Notes: a model not told the origin generated them from the sequence alone. Counted from the stretch's first letter, positions 7,897-15,690 are shown. The stretch: 34,294 nt of DNA from Phycisphaerae bacterium (GCA_016929245.1 JAFGJE010000211.1:1-34294), one strand, 5' to 3'. Made by a program: numbers and translations.

Positions 7897-10146
7897 ATGA
7901 AGAATGTTCAGCGTGGCGTAGTTTGGTTGATTTTGCTTTCTCTCGCGATACCGCTCTTGGCGACCCCGTCCACCCAACCGGCGAAGGACGACCCCGAAGC
8001 GCCCGACGCGAAACAACTCGCCGCCGTCGCGGAATCGCTCCTGCCCTCCTCCGTCATCGTGGAATACGAACTGAAATACGACAAGGGCGAACCGCCGTAC
8101 CTGACCGGCTGGCTGCCCGACGCGGACTATCGAAGCCGCGCCCTGGGCGACCTGGTGCGCCAGGAGCGTCCCCTCGGCGTGCCCGGATGGGCGCTGTCCG
8201 AGACGGAAGTCCTCACCCCCGACCCGATGATCCACCCGCGCTTCGTCAGGAGCATCCACGTTCGCGCGGGCAAACGGCGCGTGAAGGCTTCCCCGCAATC
8301 CTACGGCAGGGACAACCAGTACGCCGTGATCCTGAAGACAAAATCCCCCCTGCCCGGCGTGACGCCGCTGAAGTTCGACCCCGACGCGGAAGGTCCTTTC
8401 TTTTCCGTCAACACGCGGCGGAGCAACACCGTCTGGTCCACGTACGTCAAACCCTCTCCGGGCGGCGTGATGGTCCGGAAGGACGCCCCGGCGGTGACGT
8501 TCACCACGCCGTTTTGCCTGCTCATCGACGCCGAGGGTAAACCCGTCGGCGCGAATATGAACACGCACCTGCTCCTGGGCGACGCCTGGAAAGGCGACCC
8601 GCGGAAACGCTGGACATGGATCTCCGCCGAACAGGGCGGGGCGCTTTTGGACAAAATCCAAAAGCACGCGGAGAAGGGACTCCTGCGCGTGACGCTGGGA
8701 TTCCGCAGCCCGCGGAAAAAAGAATCCCGTTTCGACTTCGAGGAATCGTCCGTGACGGAAAAGCAGGTGATCGGACTGCTGATCGCCGACAGGACGATCC
8801 TGGTACTGGCGAATCTGCCCCCCAAGATCACCGCCCGCCTGGACCGGATCCAGGTGCACACCCCGGACGGAAAGACCCTCGACGCGACGTTCGCCCACAC
8901 GCTGAAGGATTACGGCGCCTTCACCGCCGCGCTATCTGAACCGCGCGAGGGAGTCGTTTCGCTCTCCGCGAAGGAGCTGCTGCCCCTGGAGGATCATTTC
9001 CTGCCCGGCCTGGAGCTGCGCATCCAGGGGGAAAAGCGCGTCGCGTATGTTCAGCATCGCCGGATCGGGCAATTTTACCCGGGCCGGCGCGGACAAATCT
9101 ACCCGCGCGTGGACGGTCCGACGGGAAACCTGTTCCTGTTCGACGCCGACGGAACGCTCCTGGCGCTGCCCGTGGCGCGACGGGAGCAGGTGCGGCAGGA
9201 GGATCATTCCGACGACGGCCCGCGGCTGACGGCGGCGCGATATCTCCAAGCCGTCCTGGCGAAACCGGACGAAAACGTCGATCCCTCCAACGTGCCGCTC
9301 CGCGAAGAGGAGGAAAGTCGCCTCGCCTGGCTGGGGGTGGTGCTTCAACCGCTGAATTCCGAACTGGCGCGCGTCAACAAGGTCTCCGACCTGACGCGCA
9401 ACGGGCAGTCCGGCGCGCTGATCTCCTACGTCTATTCCGACAGTCCCGCCTCCCGGGCCGGGTTGCGGGCCGGGGATATTCTCCTGCGCCTGCACGTCGA
9501 GGGCGAACCCAGCCCCGTGGAAGTGGAAGTGGAATCCCCCGGGCGAAGCTATTTCCCGATGCTCTGGCAGCAGTACGATAAAATTCCCGAACAACTGTTC
9601 GACCAGATTCCCCGCCCCTGGCCGGGCGCGGAAAACCAGTTCACGCGCATGCTGACCGACCTGGGATTCGGAAAGAAGTTCACGGCCGAGTATGTCCACG
9701 ACGGAAAGGTGCGCGAGGCGAAGTTCGCCGTCACGCAAAGCCCGCCGCATTACTACACCGCCGAGAAGTACAAGTCCGACGCCCTGGGCATGACGGTGCG
9801 GAACCTGACGTACGAATTGCGACAGTATTTCCGCCGCCCCGCCGAGCAGCCGGGCGTGATCGTCTCGAAGGTCGAACCGGGTTCCAAGGCCTCCGTCGCG
9901 GGATTGAGGCCTTACGAGATCATCACCCACGTCAACGACGAACCGGTGATGAACGTGAAGGATTTCGAGAAATATACCTCCCCCACAGGGGGAGGGCAGG
10001 GAGGGGGAGGCGAACTGCGGTTCGAGGTCAAACGCTGGACGCGCGGAAGGGTCGCCAAGACCACCGTCGACGCGCCCGCGAAGACCACCACGCGCCCGAC
10101 GACGCGACCCGCGACGGAACCGGTGAAGAATAAAAACACCCCGTAA
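7897..10146 (+). CDS. Exported PDZ protein with degenerate trypsin-like domain (pseudo-HtrA)
   Basis: The ATG at 7897 has a GAGGAA Shine-Dalgarno 7 bases upstream and starts a clear signal peptide (MKNVQRGVVWLILLSLAIPL). Of 749 residues, about 35-350 look like diverged trypsin-fold sequence: LSETEVLTPD sits where the catalytic His loop would be and CLLIDAEGKPVG where GNSGGPL would be. No His-Asp-Ser triad is visible. Two PDZ domains follow, around 490-560 (SPASRAGLRAGDILLRL) and 640-710 (SKASVAGLRPYEIITHVND). The C-terminus is Thr/Pro/Arg-rich. A CCCCCACAGGGGGAGGG-like intergenic repeat appears in frame near 9977-10010. It probably works as a non-catalytic partner, adaptor or substrate sensor of the upstream HtrA; this role is inference. 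Confidence 0.7.
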   Translation: MKNVQRGVVWLILLSLAIPLLATPSTQPAKDDPEAPDAKQLAAVAESLLPSSVIVEYELKYDKGEPPYLTGWLPDADYRSRALGDLVRQERPLGVPGWALSETEVLTPDPMIHPRFVRSIHVRAGKRRVKASPQSYGRDNQYAVILKTKSPLPGVTPLKFDPDAEGPFFSVNTRRSNTVWSTYVKPSPGGVMVRKDAPAVTFTTPFCLLIDAEGKPVGANMNTHLLLGDAWKGDPRKRWTWISAEQGGALLDKIQKHAEKGLLRVTLGFRSPRKKESRFDFEESSVTEKQVIGLLIADRTILVLANLPPKITARLDRIQVHTPDGKTLDATFAHTLKDYGAFTAALSEPREGVVSLSAKELLPLEDHFLPGLELRIQGEKRVAYVQHRRIGQFYPGRRGQIYPRVDGPTGNLFLFDADGTLLALPVARREQVRQEDHSDDGPRLTAARYLQAVLAKPDENVDPSNVPLREEEESRLAWLGVVLQPLNSELARVNKVSDLTRNGQSGALISYVYSDSPASRAGLRAGDILLRLHVEGEPSPVEVEVESPGRSYFPMLWQQYDKIPEQLFDQIPRPWPGAENQFTRMLTDLGFGKKFTAEYVHDGKVREAKFAVTQSPPHYYTAEKYKSDALGMTVRNLTYELRQYFRRPAEQPGVIVSKVEPGSKASVAGLRPYEIITHVNDEPVMNVKDFEKYTSPTGGGQGGGGELRFEVKRWTRGRVAKTTVDAPAKTTTRPTTRPATEPVKNKNTP

Positions 10147-10179
10147 TTGGAACCTGTTGGAAGAATGTGTACAATCTCT

Positions 10180-10316
10180 TGTCATCTCCTAAGGAGCCCC
10201 AAGGGCCTGAGCGGAGCGCAGCCCCTTAGGGACAGGCTATGTCGAAGGATCTTACGTCCATGAAACCGTAAGGTTCTTCGACTCCGCTCGAAGACTCGCT
10301 CCGCTCAGGATGACAA
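10180..10316. repeat. Composite REP-like palindrome, TGTCATC...GATGACA
   Basis: The outer arms are TGTCATC with CTGAGCGGAGCG on the left and CGCTCCGCTCAGGATGACA on the right. The left arm is interrupted by CTCCTAAGGAGCCCC, a second repeat motif also seen at 12136 and 12345. Inner stems include GTCGAAGGATCTTACG with CGTAAGGTTCTTCGAC. Related simple copies are at 18709-18824 and 28466-28566. Confidence 0.8.
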
Positions 10317-10345
10317 CGAATGCGTTTTACGGAAACGAAATTTTT

Positions 10346-10867
10346 ATGACCAAAGACACGAAACCAATCAAGCCCCTCTGGTTTGTCGCGGCGTTTCTGG
10401 CGTGGATCGTCCCCGGCGCGGGGCACGTCTACATCGGCAGGACGCGGCGGGGGGTGATTCTGTTTCTCACCGTCGCCGCGACGTTCTGGGCCGGGGTCGC
10501 CGTCGGCGGCGTGATGACCGTGGACAGCCGCTACGACCGCTGGTGGTTCTACGCCCAGTCGCTCGCCGGCGTGCACGGGCTGGTCGGCTGGTATCGCCAG
10601 GAGAACCTGTACAAGCAACTGTCGCGCGAGCTGGGCGAGACGCGGATCGTCGCCGCGCCGGACGGTCGCCCGACCGGCGTGCAGATGCGGATCGACGCGG
10701 CGCTCCAGAAGCGAGGCGTGGTCCTGGCGAATCCCGCCGAGGGCGTCGCGCGGGCGTACACGGGCGTCGCGGGACTGTTGAACCTGCTGTGCGTGTTCGA
10801 CGCGGTGCTGCTGGCGATGATGGGACAAGGCGCCGAGCCGGTTCGGCGGAAGGAGGCGGCGGCGTGA
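10346..10867 (+). CDS. DUF6677-like small integral membrane protein
   Basis: The 173-residue protein has hydrophobic helices near residues 10-28 (FLAWIVPGAGHVYIG), 33-52 and 140-160. The first helix with its PGxGHxYxGR turn resembles the DUF6677 family of planctomycete membrane proteins (recognised from memory). The function is unknown. The ATG at 10346 is preferred over an in-frame ATG at 10310 that lies in the repeat. Its stop codon overlaps the GTG start of the next gene, so the two are translationally coupled and probably act together. Confidence 0.65.
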   Translation: MTKDTKPIKPLWFVAAFLAWIVPGAGHVYIGRTRRGVILFLTVAATFWAGVAVGGVMTVDSRYDRWWFYAQSLAGVHGLVGWYRQENLYKQLSRELGETRIVAAPDGRPTGVQMRIDAALQKRGVVLANPAEGVARAYTGVAGLLNLLCVFDAVLLAMMGQGAEPVRRKEAAA

Positions 10868-11088
10868 TCGCGTGGAGCCTGTTTATCAATCCGATCGTCG
10901 TGCCGCAGGCGGCGGTGCTGTGGCTGATCCTGCCGCTGTGCCTGTCGGTGGCGATGGTGTACAAGACGGTGCGCGTGGCGGAGCTTCACCAACTGCCCCG
11001 ACAGGTGATCGTCCTGATCGCCTACATGACGGGCGGCCTGGCGGTGCTCGGCGCGGCGCTGTGGTTGGTGCAGAAACTGTTCATATAA
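10864..11088 (+). CDS. Small two-helix membrane protein, coupled to the upstream gene
   Basis: The 74-residue frame starts at a GTG that overlaps the previous stop (GTGA). Two hydrophobic helices span about 16-34 (AAVLWLILPLCLSVAMVYK) and 47-70 (VIVLIAYMTGGLAVLGAALW), joined by a charged loop. No family was recognised. The overlap with the DUF6677-like gene suggests a two-component membrane complex. Confidence 0.65.
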   Translation: MIAWSLFINPIVVPQAAVLWLILPLCLSVAMVYKTVRVAELHQLPRQVIVLIAYMTGGLAVLGAALWLVQKLFI

Positions 11089-11202
11089 GAAACAGCGCCG
11101 AGAGTTTTGAAGAGAAGAAACAGCGCCGAACGTTTTGAAGAGAAGAAACAGCGCCGAACGGCAAGCCGACGCCAAACCCGGCTTGCCGCTCGGCGCTGTT
11201 GG
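11089..11202. repeat. Tandem partial repeats leading into palindrome family A, copy 3
   Basis: Directly after the stop codon, a 28-base unit (AAGAAACAGCGCCGA then G/A-A/C-GTTTTGAAGAG) is repeated twice and runs into a third partial unit. The third unit becomes the left arm of the family A palindrome at 11147-11202 (AACAGCGCCGAACGGCAAGCC pairing with GGCTTGCCGCTCGGCGCTGTT). The staircase of partial left arms suggests slippage or repeated insertion at one site. Confidence 0.75.
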
Positions 11203-11236
11203 AATCACGAAGAATCCGCGTCTCGTGTAACGATTC

Positions 11237-11926
11237 ATGGTAACAAAACCGCATTCGAAGAAAATCCGCGAACAACTCCTGTCGATGTACGAGGTGATGC
11301 GGGCGCGGTTCGGGGATCGTCATTGGTGGCCCAGCACCTCGGGGTGCGCGTCCCCGGAGGGGAAACTCGAAATCTGCGTCGGCGCGATCCTCACGCAGAA
11401 CACCAGCTGGAGCAACGTCGAGAAAGCCGTCGCCAACCTGCACACCGCCGGCTGCATGAGCGTCGAGGCGCTGGGGGCGCTGTCGGCGAAGAAATTGGCG
11501 GAGTTGATTCGCCCGGCGGGGTATTTCAACGTCAAAGCCAAACGGCTGGGCAATTTCATCACGTGCGTGCGGGAGCGGTGGGGCGGCGATATCGAGGCGC
11601 TGCTCTCGCAACCGGTGGAGGAATTACGCGCCGAACTGCTGAGCGTCAACGGCGTGGGGCGCGAGACCGCCGACAGCATGATCCTCTACGCCGCCGGACA
11701 GCCTTCGTTCGTCGTGGACGCCTACACGGGCAGAATCTTCCGCCGGCACGGGCTGATCGAGGAAGCCGCGGACTACGAAACGATCAAGTCGTTCTTCGAG
11801 TCGCACCTGTCGCGAGACGTTCCGTTGTGGAACGATTACCACGCCCAGATCGTCGAAACGGGAAAAAATTACTGCAAACCCACCCCCCGCTGCGACGGCT
11901 GCCCGTTGCGGGCGTTTTTGCAATAG
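11237..11926 (+). CDS. HhH-GPD DNA glycosylase, endonuclease III / MagIII-like
   Basis: The 229-residue protein is a helix-hairpin-helix base-excision glycosylase. The HhH is LLSVNGVGRETADS; it carries E where endonuclease III has its catalytic lysine. The general-acid Asp is kept in SFVVDAYTGR. This pattern fits a monofunctional glycosylase such as 3-methyladenine glycosylase III rather than a bifunctional AP lyase. The C-terminus has C213-x5-C219-x2-C222, three of the four ligands of the 4Fe-4S loop, but position 228 is Leu, where the fourth Cys would be expected. The ATG at 11237 has a poor Shine-Dalgarno. A pseudogene fragment follows. Confidence 0.8.
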   Translation: MVTKPHSKKIREQLLSMYEVMRARFGDRHWWPSTSGCASPEGKLEICVGAILTQNTSWSNVEKAVANLHTAGCMSVEALGALSAKKLAELIRPAGYFNVKAKRLGNFITCVRERWGGDIEALLSQPVEELRAELLSVNGVGRETADSMILYAAGQPSFVVDAYTGRIFRRHGLIEEAADYETIKSFFESHLSRDVPLWNDYHAQIVETGKNYCKPTPRCDGCPLRAFLQ

Positions 11927-11930
11927 GTTC

Positions 11931-12116
11931 ATGTTGGGGTGCTGGTTGGTTTGGGGCGGGTGTAGTATTCGCTGGGGGGGCAATATTCCGGGACTGGTGT
12001 CGCGCCTGCGCGAGGATGGTTACCGGGGATACATGACCTTCGAACCGCACACCACCCCGGAGCACGTGGTTCGGTATTGGAAAACGGATAAGGCGTATTT
12101 GACTGATCTCAAATGA
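11931..12116 (+). pseudogene. 3' remnant of a sugar-phosphate isomerase/epimerase
   Basis: The frame encodes GNIPGLVSRLREDGYRGY then MTFEPHTTPEHVV and a final TDLK. This matches the last strand and helix of xylose-isomerase-type TIM-barrel isomerases (typical: an LREIGYDGYLxLEPH motif). The first 18 codons (Trp/Gly-rich) do not look like the family. Only about 45 of some 280 residues remain and no upstream part is present, so this is a gene fragment left by deletion. Confidence 0.6.
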
Positions 12117-12135
12117 GTATGAAAGAATCATCATC

Positions 12136-12345
12136 TGTCATCTCCTAAGGAGTCCCAGGGACCTGAGCGGAGTCGTGGCGCCTTCAATCGTCGCTTCGAC
12201 GATTGTGGGTGCTCTTACAGGAGACGGCGAAAAAGCAAGCATCCGGAAGATAATACCAAGCTTCAAGAAGAACCCACAAGCGAGAAGACTCGCTTGAAGG
12301 TGCCACGAATTTGCTCAGCCCCTAGGGGCTCCTTAGGAGATGACA
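12136..12345. repeat. 210-bp palindromic element with about 50-bp inverted ends
   Basis: The left end TGTCATCTCCTAAGGAG and the right end CTCCTTAGGAGATGACA are exact complements. The next blocks also pair with a few mismatches: (CC)CAGGGACCTGAGC with GCTCAGCCCCTAGGGG, and CGTGGCGCCTTCAA with TTGAAGGTGCCACG. The interior of about 110 bases has no gene. It shares its ends with the inserted motif at 10187-10200 and its inner block with 15171-15227. Non-autonomous and MITE-like. Confidence 0.75.
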
Positions 12346-12815
12346 ATACGTGTATTTCTTGTAGCAGATGTACCGGGGAAGATTCGAAGTGCGCAAAAAA
12401 AAGCCTCCACTTGGGTGTCGGATAGACTCGTTGGAAAGAACCCATGTTGCAAGGTGGGAAAATACCGGCCGCCCAAAGTGGATCGTCCTGGAATCAGTTC
12501 CCGCAAATGGGGTATCGGTTCTTTTCAAATAAGCCTACTTGTCGAACACAGCAGAGGCCTGATCTCGATCTATACGCTCATTATACGTGCATATTATCGG
12601 ACTGCCAAGTCCCTTTCTTGAACAAGCCTGTGGAGAACCTGTGGATAAGTAAAGGTTTTTTTTTGCAAGATGTTGTGGCATTTTCAGGTACGGAGAATCC
12701 ATTTTTTTCCGGGAATTCCATTTTTTTACGTGGAGTTCATGGTTTGCGGATCAGATTGTCCTTTTGGCGGGGCGGATTTCCCGTCGGATCGAGCAAAAAA
12801 AAATGAGCTACAGGC
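12346..12815. other. Long non-coding stretch with possible RNA structure and DnaA-like boxes
   Basis: No convincing gene occurs in these 470 bases; the one open frame (12340-12621) lacks a start signal and protein-like composition. CCACTTGGGTG (about 12408-12418) can pair with CGCCCAAAGTGG (about 12471-12482) around a 50-base interior, hinting at a structured RNA. TGTGGATAA at 12640-12648 is a perfect DnaA box and TGTGGAGAA at 12629-12637 is one mismatch off. AT-rich runs with a repeated TCCATTTTTTT lie at about 12697-12730. Confidence 0.4.
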
Positions 12816-12844
12816 TTGAAATAGTACGGTAGGGGTTCTATATA
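12816..12844 (+). promoter_or_regulatory. Sigma-70-type promoter of the ISC operon
   Basis: The -35 is TTGAAA (12816-12821), then a 17-base spacer, and the -10 is TATATA (12839-12844). It lies about 20 bases before the start codon of the Rrf2 regulator. IscR-type regulators usually bind their own promoter, so autoregulation here is likely, but no clean IscR palindrome could be read. Confidence 0.65.
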
Positions 12845-12865
12845 GTAATAGTAGAGGTGAACTCC

Positions 12866-13321
12866 ATGTTGGCAATGACGAAGAAAACAGGATACGGATT
12901 GATCGCCATGACGCACCTGGCGCAACTGGGCCCGGAGGGCCTCGCCAGTGCGCGGGAAATCGCCGAGGAATATACGATTCCCCTGGCGCTGTTGATGAAC
13001 ATCCTGAAGGAGCTGGCCGCGGGGGGGTATGTGCAGTCCGTGCGCGGGGCGCGCGGCGGGTATCGCATCGCCAGGCCCGCCGCCAGCGTGAATTTCGTGG
13101 AGTTGATGGAAATCCTGGAAGGACCGATGAAGCTCGCGGAATGTATTCGCGGCGAAGTCGACGACGACGCGCACAGCAAGTGCAAACTCATGCCGAAATG
13201 CCCCATCGCCGATCCGGTCCACCGGGTGCATCGCAAGATACGGGATTTTCTTTCCGATCTGACGCTGGCGGACGTGCTTCAGCCGAAGACGAGAGAACCG
13301 GCTGTCGCCGGGGAAGGGTAA
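12866..13321 (+). CDS. iscR: Rrf2-family iron-sulfur regulator, IscR-like
   Basis: The 151-residue protein has an N-terminal winged helix (recognition helix near 35-50, wing at [13 protein letters not shown]). A three-Cys cluster-binding motif follows: C93-x12-C106-x5-C112, close to the C92/C98/C104 arrangement of E. coli IscR. It should bind a 2Fe-2S cluster and repress or tune the operon by iron-sulfur status. The ATG at 12866 has AGAGG 8 bases upstream; a GTG at 12857 and an ATG at 12875 are alternatives. It is the first gene of the ISC operon, 11 bases before iscS. The gene symbol is by context; other Fe-S Rrf2 members cannot be excluded. Confidence 0.85.
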   Translation: MLAMTKKTGYGLIAMTHLAQLGPEGLASAREIAEEYTIPLALLMNILKELAAGGYVQSVRGARGGYRIARPAASVNFVELMEILEGPMKLAECIRGEVDDDAHSKCKLMPKCPIADPVHRVHRKIRDFLSDLTLADVLQPKTREPAVAGEG

Positions 13322-13332
13322 GGTTGACGTAT

Positions 13333-14547
13333 ATGCTTCGCATCCCCGTCTATCTGGATTACAACGCCACCACGCCCGTCGATCCGCGGGTGCTGGAGGC
13401 GATGCTGCCGTATTTCACGGAGCACTTCGGAAACGCCGCCAGTCGGTCGCACAGCTACGGCTGGAAGGCGGAGGAAGCCGTCGACGCCGCCCGCCGGCGG
13501 ATCGCCGATCTTCTCGGCGCCACCGCCCAGGAAATCATCTTCACCTCCGGGGCGACCGAAAGCGACAACCTCGCCGTCAAGGGCGTCGCGGAGATGTACC
13601 ACGCCAACGGCAATCACATCATCACCTGCCGGACCGAGCACAAAGCCGTTCTCGACACCTGCAAAGCCCTCGAGCAGCGCGGCTGGGCTGTGACGTACCT
13701 GCCGCCGGATGCTTATGGGCGCGTCTCGGCGCGGCAGGTGGAAGAGGCGATCACGGACCGGACGGTTTTGATCACGATCATGGCTGCCAACAACGAAACC
13801 GGCACGCTGCACCCGATCCGCGAGATCGGCGACGTCGCCAAGCGGCGCGGGGTGCTGTTTCACTCCGACGCGACGCAGGCGGCCGGGAAGATTCCCTTCC
13901 GCGTCGAGGAACTCGGCGTGGACCTGGTCAGCCTGTCGGCCCACAAGATTTACGGTCCCAAGGGCGTCGGGGCGCTGTACGTCCGCCGGCGCGATCCGCG
14001 CGTGCGCCTGGCGATCCAGATGCACGGCGGGGGGCACGAACGGAACATGCGCAGCGGGACGCTCAACGTGCCCGGGATCGTGGGATTCGGCAGGGCGTGC
14101 GAGTTGGCGGGGGAGGAATTGGAAACGGAAGCGACGCGGCTGGGCGATCTGCGCGATCGGCTGGAGCGGGGGATTTTCCGGCGCCTGGAGTACGTCAAGC
14201 GCAACGGGCACCCGACGGAACGACTGCCCGGAACGTCGAACCTGTCGTTCGCGTACGTCGAGGGCGAGGCGATCATGCTGAAAGTGAAAAACCTCGCCGT
14301 TTCCAGCGGGTCGGCCTGCACCAGCGCCTCGCTGGAACCGAGCTTCGTGCTCCGCGCGATGGGACTGCCCGACGACCTGGGACACAGTTCGATCCGCTTC
14401 AGCCTGGGGCGCTTCACGACCGAAGCGGACATCGACTACGTCGTCGAGCAGGTCACCGCCGCCATCACGGACCTGCGCGAAATGAGCCCCCTGTACGAAC
14501 TGGCCCGCGAAACCGGAGAAACCCGCGACATCGAATGGGCGAAATAA
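13333..14547 (+). CDS. iscS: Cysteine desulfurase IscS
   Basis: At 404 residues it has the length of E. coli IscS. It converts cysteine to alanine and hands persulfide sulfur to IscU. Visible residues are H103 in TEHKAVLD, the PLP lysine K205 in [11 protein letters not shown], and the mobile-loop nucleophile C329 in [14 protein letters not shown]. The C-terminus ends EWAK, like the EWAHH end of IscS. The ATG at 13333 follows an AAGG-containing site and starts right at the conserved [13 protein letters not shown]; the frame is open further upstream but that part overlaps the regulator gene. It is the second gene of the operon. A 133-bp palindromic repeat separates it from iscU. Confidence 0.95.
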   Translation: MLRIPVYLDYNATTPVDPRVLEAMLPYFTEHFGNAASRSHSYGWKAEEAVDAARRRIADLLGATAQEIIFTSGATESDNLAVKGVAEMYHANGNHIITCRTEHKAVLDTCKALEQRGWAVTYLPPDAYGRVSARQVEEAITDRTVLITIMAANNETGTLHPIREIGDVAKRRGVLFHSDATQAAGKIPFRVEELGVDLVSLSAHKIYGPKGVGALYVRRRDPRVRLAIQMHGGGHERNMRSGTLNVPGIVGFGRACELAGEELETEATRLGDLRDRLERGIFRRLEYVKRNGHPTERLPGTSNLSFAYVEGEAIMLKVKNLAVSSGSACTSASLEPSFVLRAMGLPDDLGHSSIRFSLGRFTTEADIDYVVEQVTAAITDLREMSPLYELARETGETRDIEWAK

Positions 14548-14557
14548 AAAGAAAGTC

Positions 14558-14690
14558 GTCCACGAATTTCACAAATTGCACGAATTTTTTAAGAACACAA
14601 AGGATAATCATTCTTGCCTTTGAGTCCTTTGTAACCTTTGTGGCTTCTTCTCTTAAAAAATAATTCGAGCAATTCGAGTAATTTGTGGAC
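14558..14690. repeat. Palindromic MITE-like repeat between iscS and iscU
   Basis: The left arm, GTCCACGAATTTCACAAATT and on to TTTTTTAAG, matches the reverse complement of the right arm (ending ATTTGTGGAC) with a few mismatches. An inner pair ACACAAAGG/CCTTTGTGG extends it. AT-rich, unlike its surroundings, and without coding potential. Confidence 0.75.
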
Positions 14691-14716
14691 TCTATAAAGA
14701 AGGTAAGGACAACACC

Positions 14717-15115
14717 ATGCCGCAGTATTCGGAAAAAGTGATCGATCATTTCAACCATCCGCGTAACGTCGGCGCGCTGGACAAGAACGACCGCAACGTC
14801 GGGACGGGCATCGTCGGCGCGCCGGAATGCGGCGACGTGCTCAAGCTGCAAATCCAGGTGGACGACGACGGCACGATCACGGACGCGAAGTTCAAGACCT
14901 TCGGCTGCGGCTCCGCGATCGCCGCGAGCAGTCTGGCGACCGAATGGCTCAAGGGGCGATCCATCGACCAGGCCGGCGAGATCAAAAACACCGAAATCGC
15001 GCGGGAGCTGTCCCTCCCGCCGGTGAAGATTCACTGTTCGGTCCTCGCCGAGGACGCCATCAAGGCCGCCATCGACGACTGGAAACGGAAGAAGGATTCA
15101 GGGACTGGGGACTAG
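14717..15115 (+). CDS. iscU: Iron-sulfur cluster scaffold IscU
   Basis: The 132-residue protein keeps all scaffold residues: C38 and D40 in APECGD, C64 in FGCGSA, H106 and C107 in KIHCSV. LPPVK at 100-104 is the recognition motif for the HscA chaperone, which is encoded downstream. The ATG has a TAAGGA site 9 bases upstream. The last residues, DSGTGD and the TAG, are translated from the GGGACTGGGGACTAGGG simple repeat, beyond the point (DWKRKK) where IscU normally ends. Confidence 0.95.
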   Translation: MPQYSEKVIDHFNHPRNVGALDKNDRNVGTGIVGAPECGDVLKLQIQVDDDGTITDAKFKTFGCGSAIAASSLATEWLKGRSIDQAGEIKNTEIARELSLPPVKIHCSVLAEDAIKAAIDDWKRKKDSGTGD

Positions 15116-15227
15116 GGACCCTGCTCTGCGAAGCCGCTACGCGGGGCGAAGCGGAGTGGGACTGGTCCAAAGTGGCACCTTCAAGCGAGTCTGCCCTCAG
15201 GGCCTGGTCTCGCTTGTGGGTGCAAAC
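15102..15227. repeat. Composite repeat between iscU and iscA
   Basis: GGGACTGGGGACTAGGG (15102-15118) overlaps the iscU stop. It is followed by a CGAAGCCGCTACGCGGGGCGAAGC block. Then comes a hairpin built on AAGCGAG (15183-15189) and CTCGCTT (15209-15215) with GCCCTCAGGGC inside. The GTGGCACCTTCAAGCGAGTCT part recurs, inverted, in the element at 12136-12345. Confidence 0.7.
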
Positions 15228-15238
15228 TGGAGAAAACC

Positions 15239-15568
15239 ATGGCTATCACGGTAACACAACGAGCGGCGAGGAAGATTCAGCAGGTGTTCGAGAAAAACGA
15301 AATGCCCGCCGACGCCTGCCTGCGCGTGGGCGTCAAGGGCGGCGGGTGCGGCGGATTCAGCTACACGCTGGACGTGACGGACGCGCCCGCGGAGGACGAT
15401 GAAGTCTTCCAGACCGGCGGCGTGCGCGTCGTCTGCGATCCCAAGAGCTACCTGTACCTCAACGGTACGGAAGTCGATTACGACGATTCGCTCCTCCAGG
15501 GCGGATTCAAATTCAACAACCCCAACGCCGCCAAAAGCTGCGGCTGCGGCGCGAGCTTTTCGACATAA
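15239..15568 (+). CDS. iscA: A-type iron-sulfur carrier IscA
   Basis: The 109-residue protein has the three carrier cysteines: C37 in GGGCGGFSY, and C101 and C103 in the CGCG near the C-terminus, spaced as in IscA/ErpA. It receives clusters from the scaffold or binds iron and passes them to apo-proteins. A GGAGA site precedes the ATG. Position between iscU and hscB supports the name IscA rather than ErpA. Confidence 0.92.
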   Translation: MAITVTQRAARKIQQVFEKNEMPADACLRVGVKGGGCGGFSYTLDVTDAPAEDDEVFQTGGVRVVCDPKSYLYLNGTEVDYDDSLLQGGFKFNNPNAAKSCGCGASFST

Positions 15569-15596
15569 GAAACTACATAATGATTCGCGAACATTG

Positions 15597-15671
15597 CCTG
15601 GCGGAGCACCTGCTCCGCCAGGTTCCCGGGACGGACAATCGAAGACGTGGTGGAGCAGGTGCTCCACCACG
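15597..15671. repeat. Double palindrome between iscA and hscB (family 3, copy 1)
   Basis: Two perfect palindromes lie side by side: CCTGGCGGAGCACCTGCTCC... (15597-15622) and CGTGGTGGAGCAGGTGCTCC... (15646-15671). A near-identical 75-bp copy lies at 18267-18341 between hscA and fdx. Both copies share the spacer end TCGAAGACGTGG. Confidence 0.85.
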
Positions 15672-15690
15672 CATAATACGACGTAAAACC

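Noticed and set aside
6792..10185. Long minus-strand frames (337, 335 and 417 residues) across the two PDZ-protein genes
   Set aside because: Stop-poor antisense frames due to high GC at third codon positions; compositions rich in His, Arg, Asp and Val without domains.
12340..12621. 93-residue open frame in the non-coding stretch
   Set aside because: Starts inside the palindromic element, no ribosome site, no family likeness.
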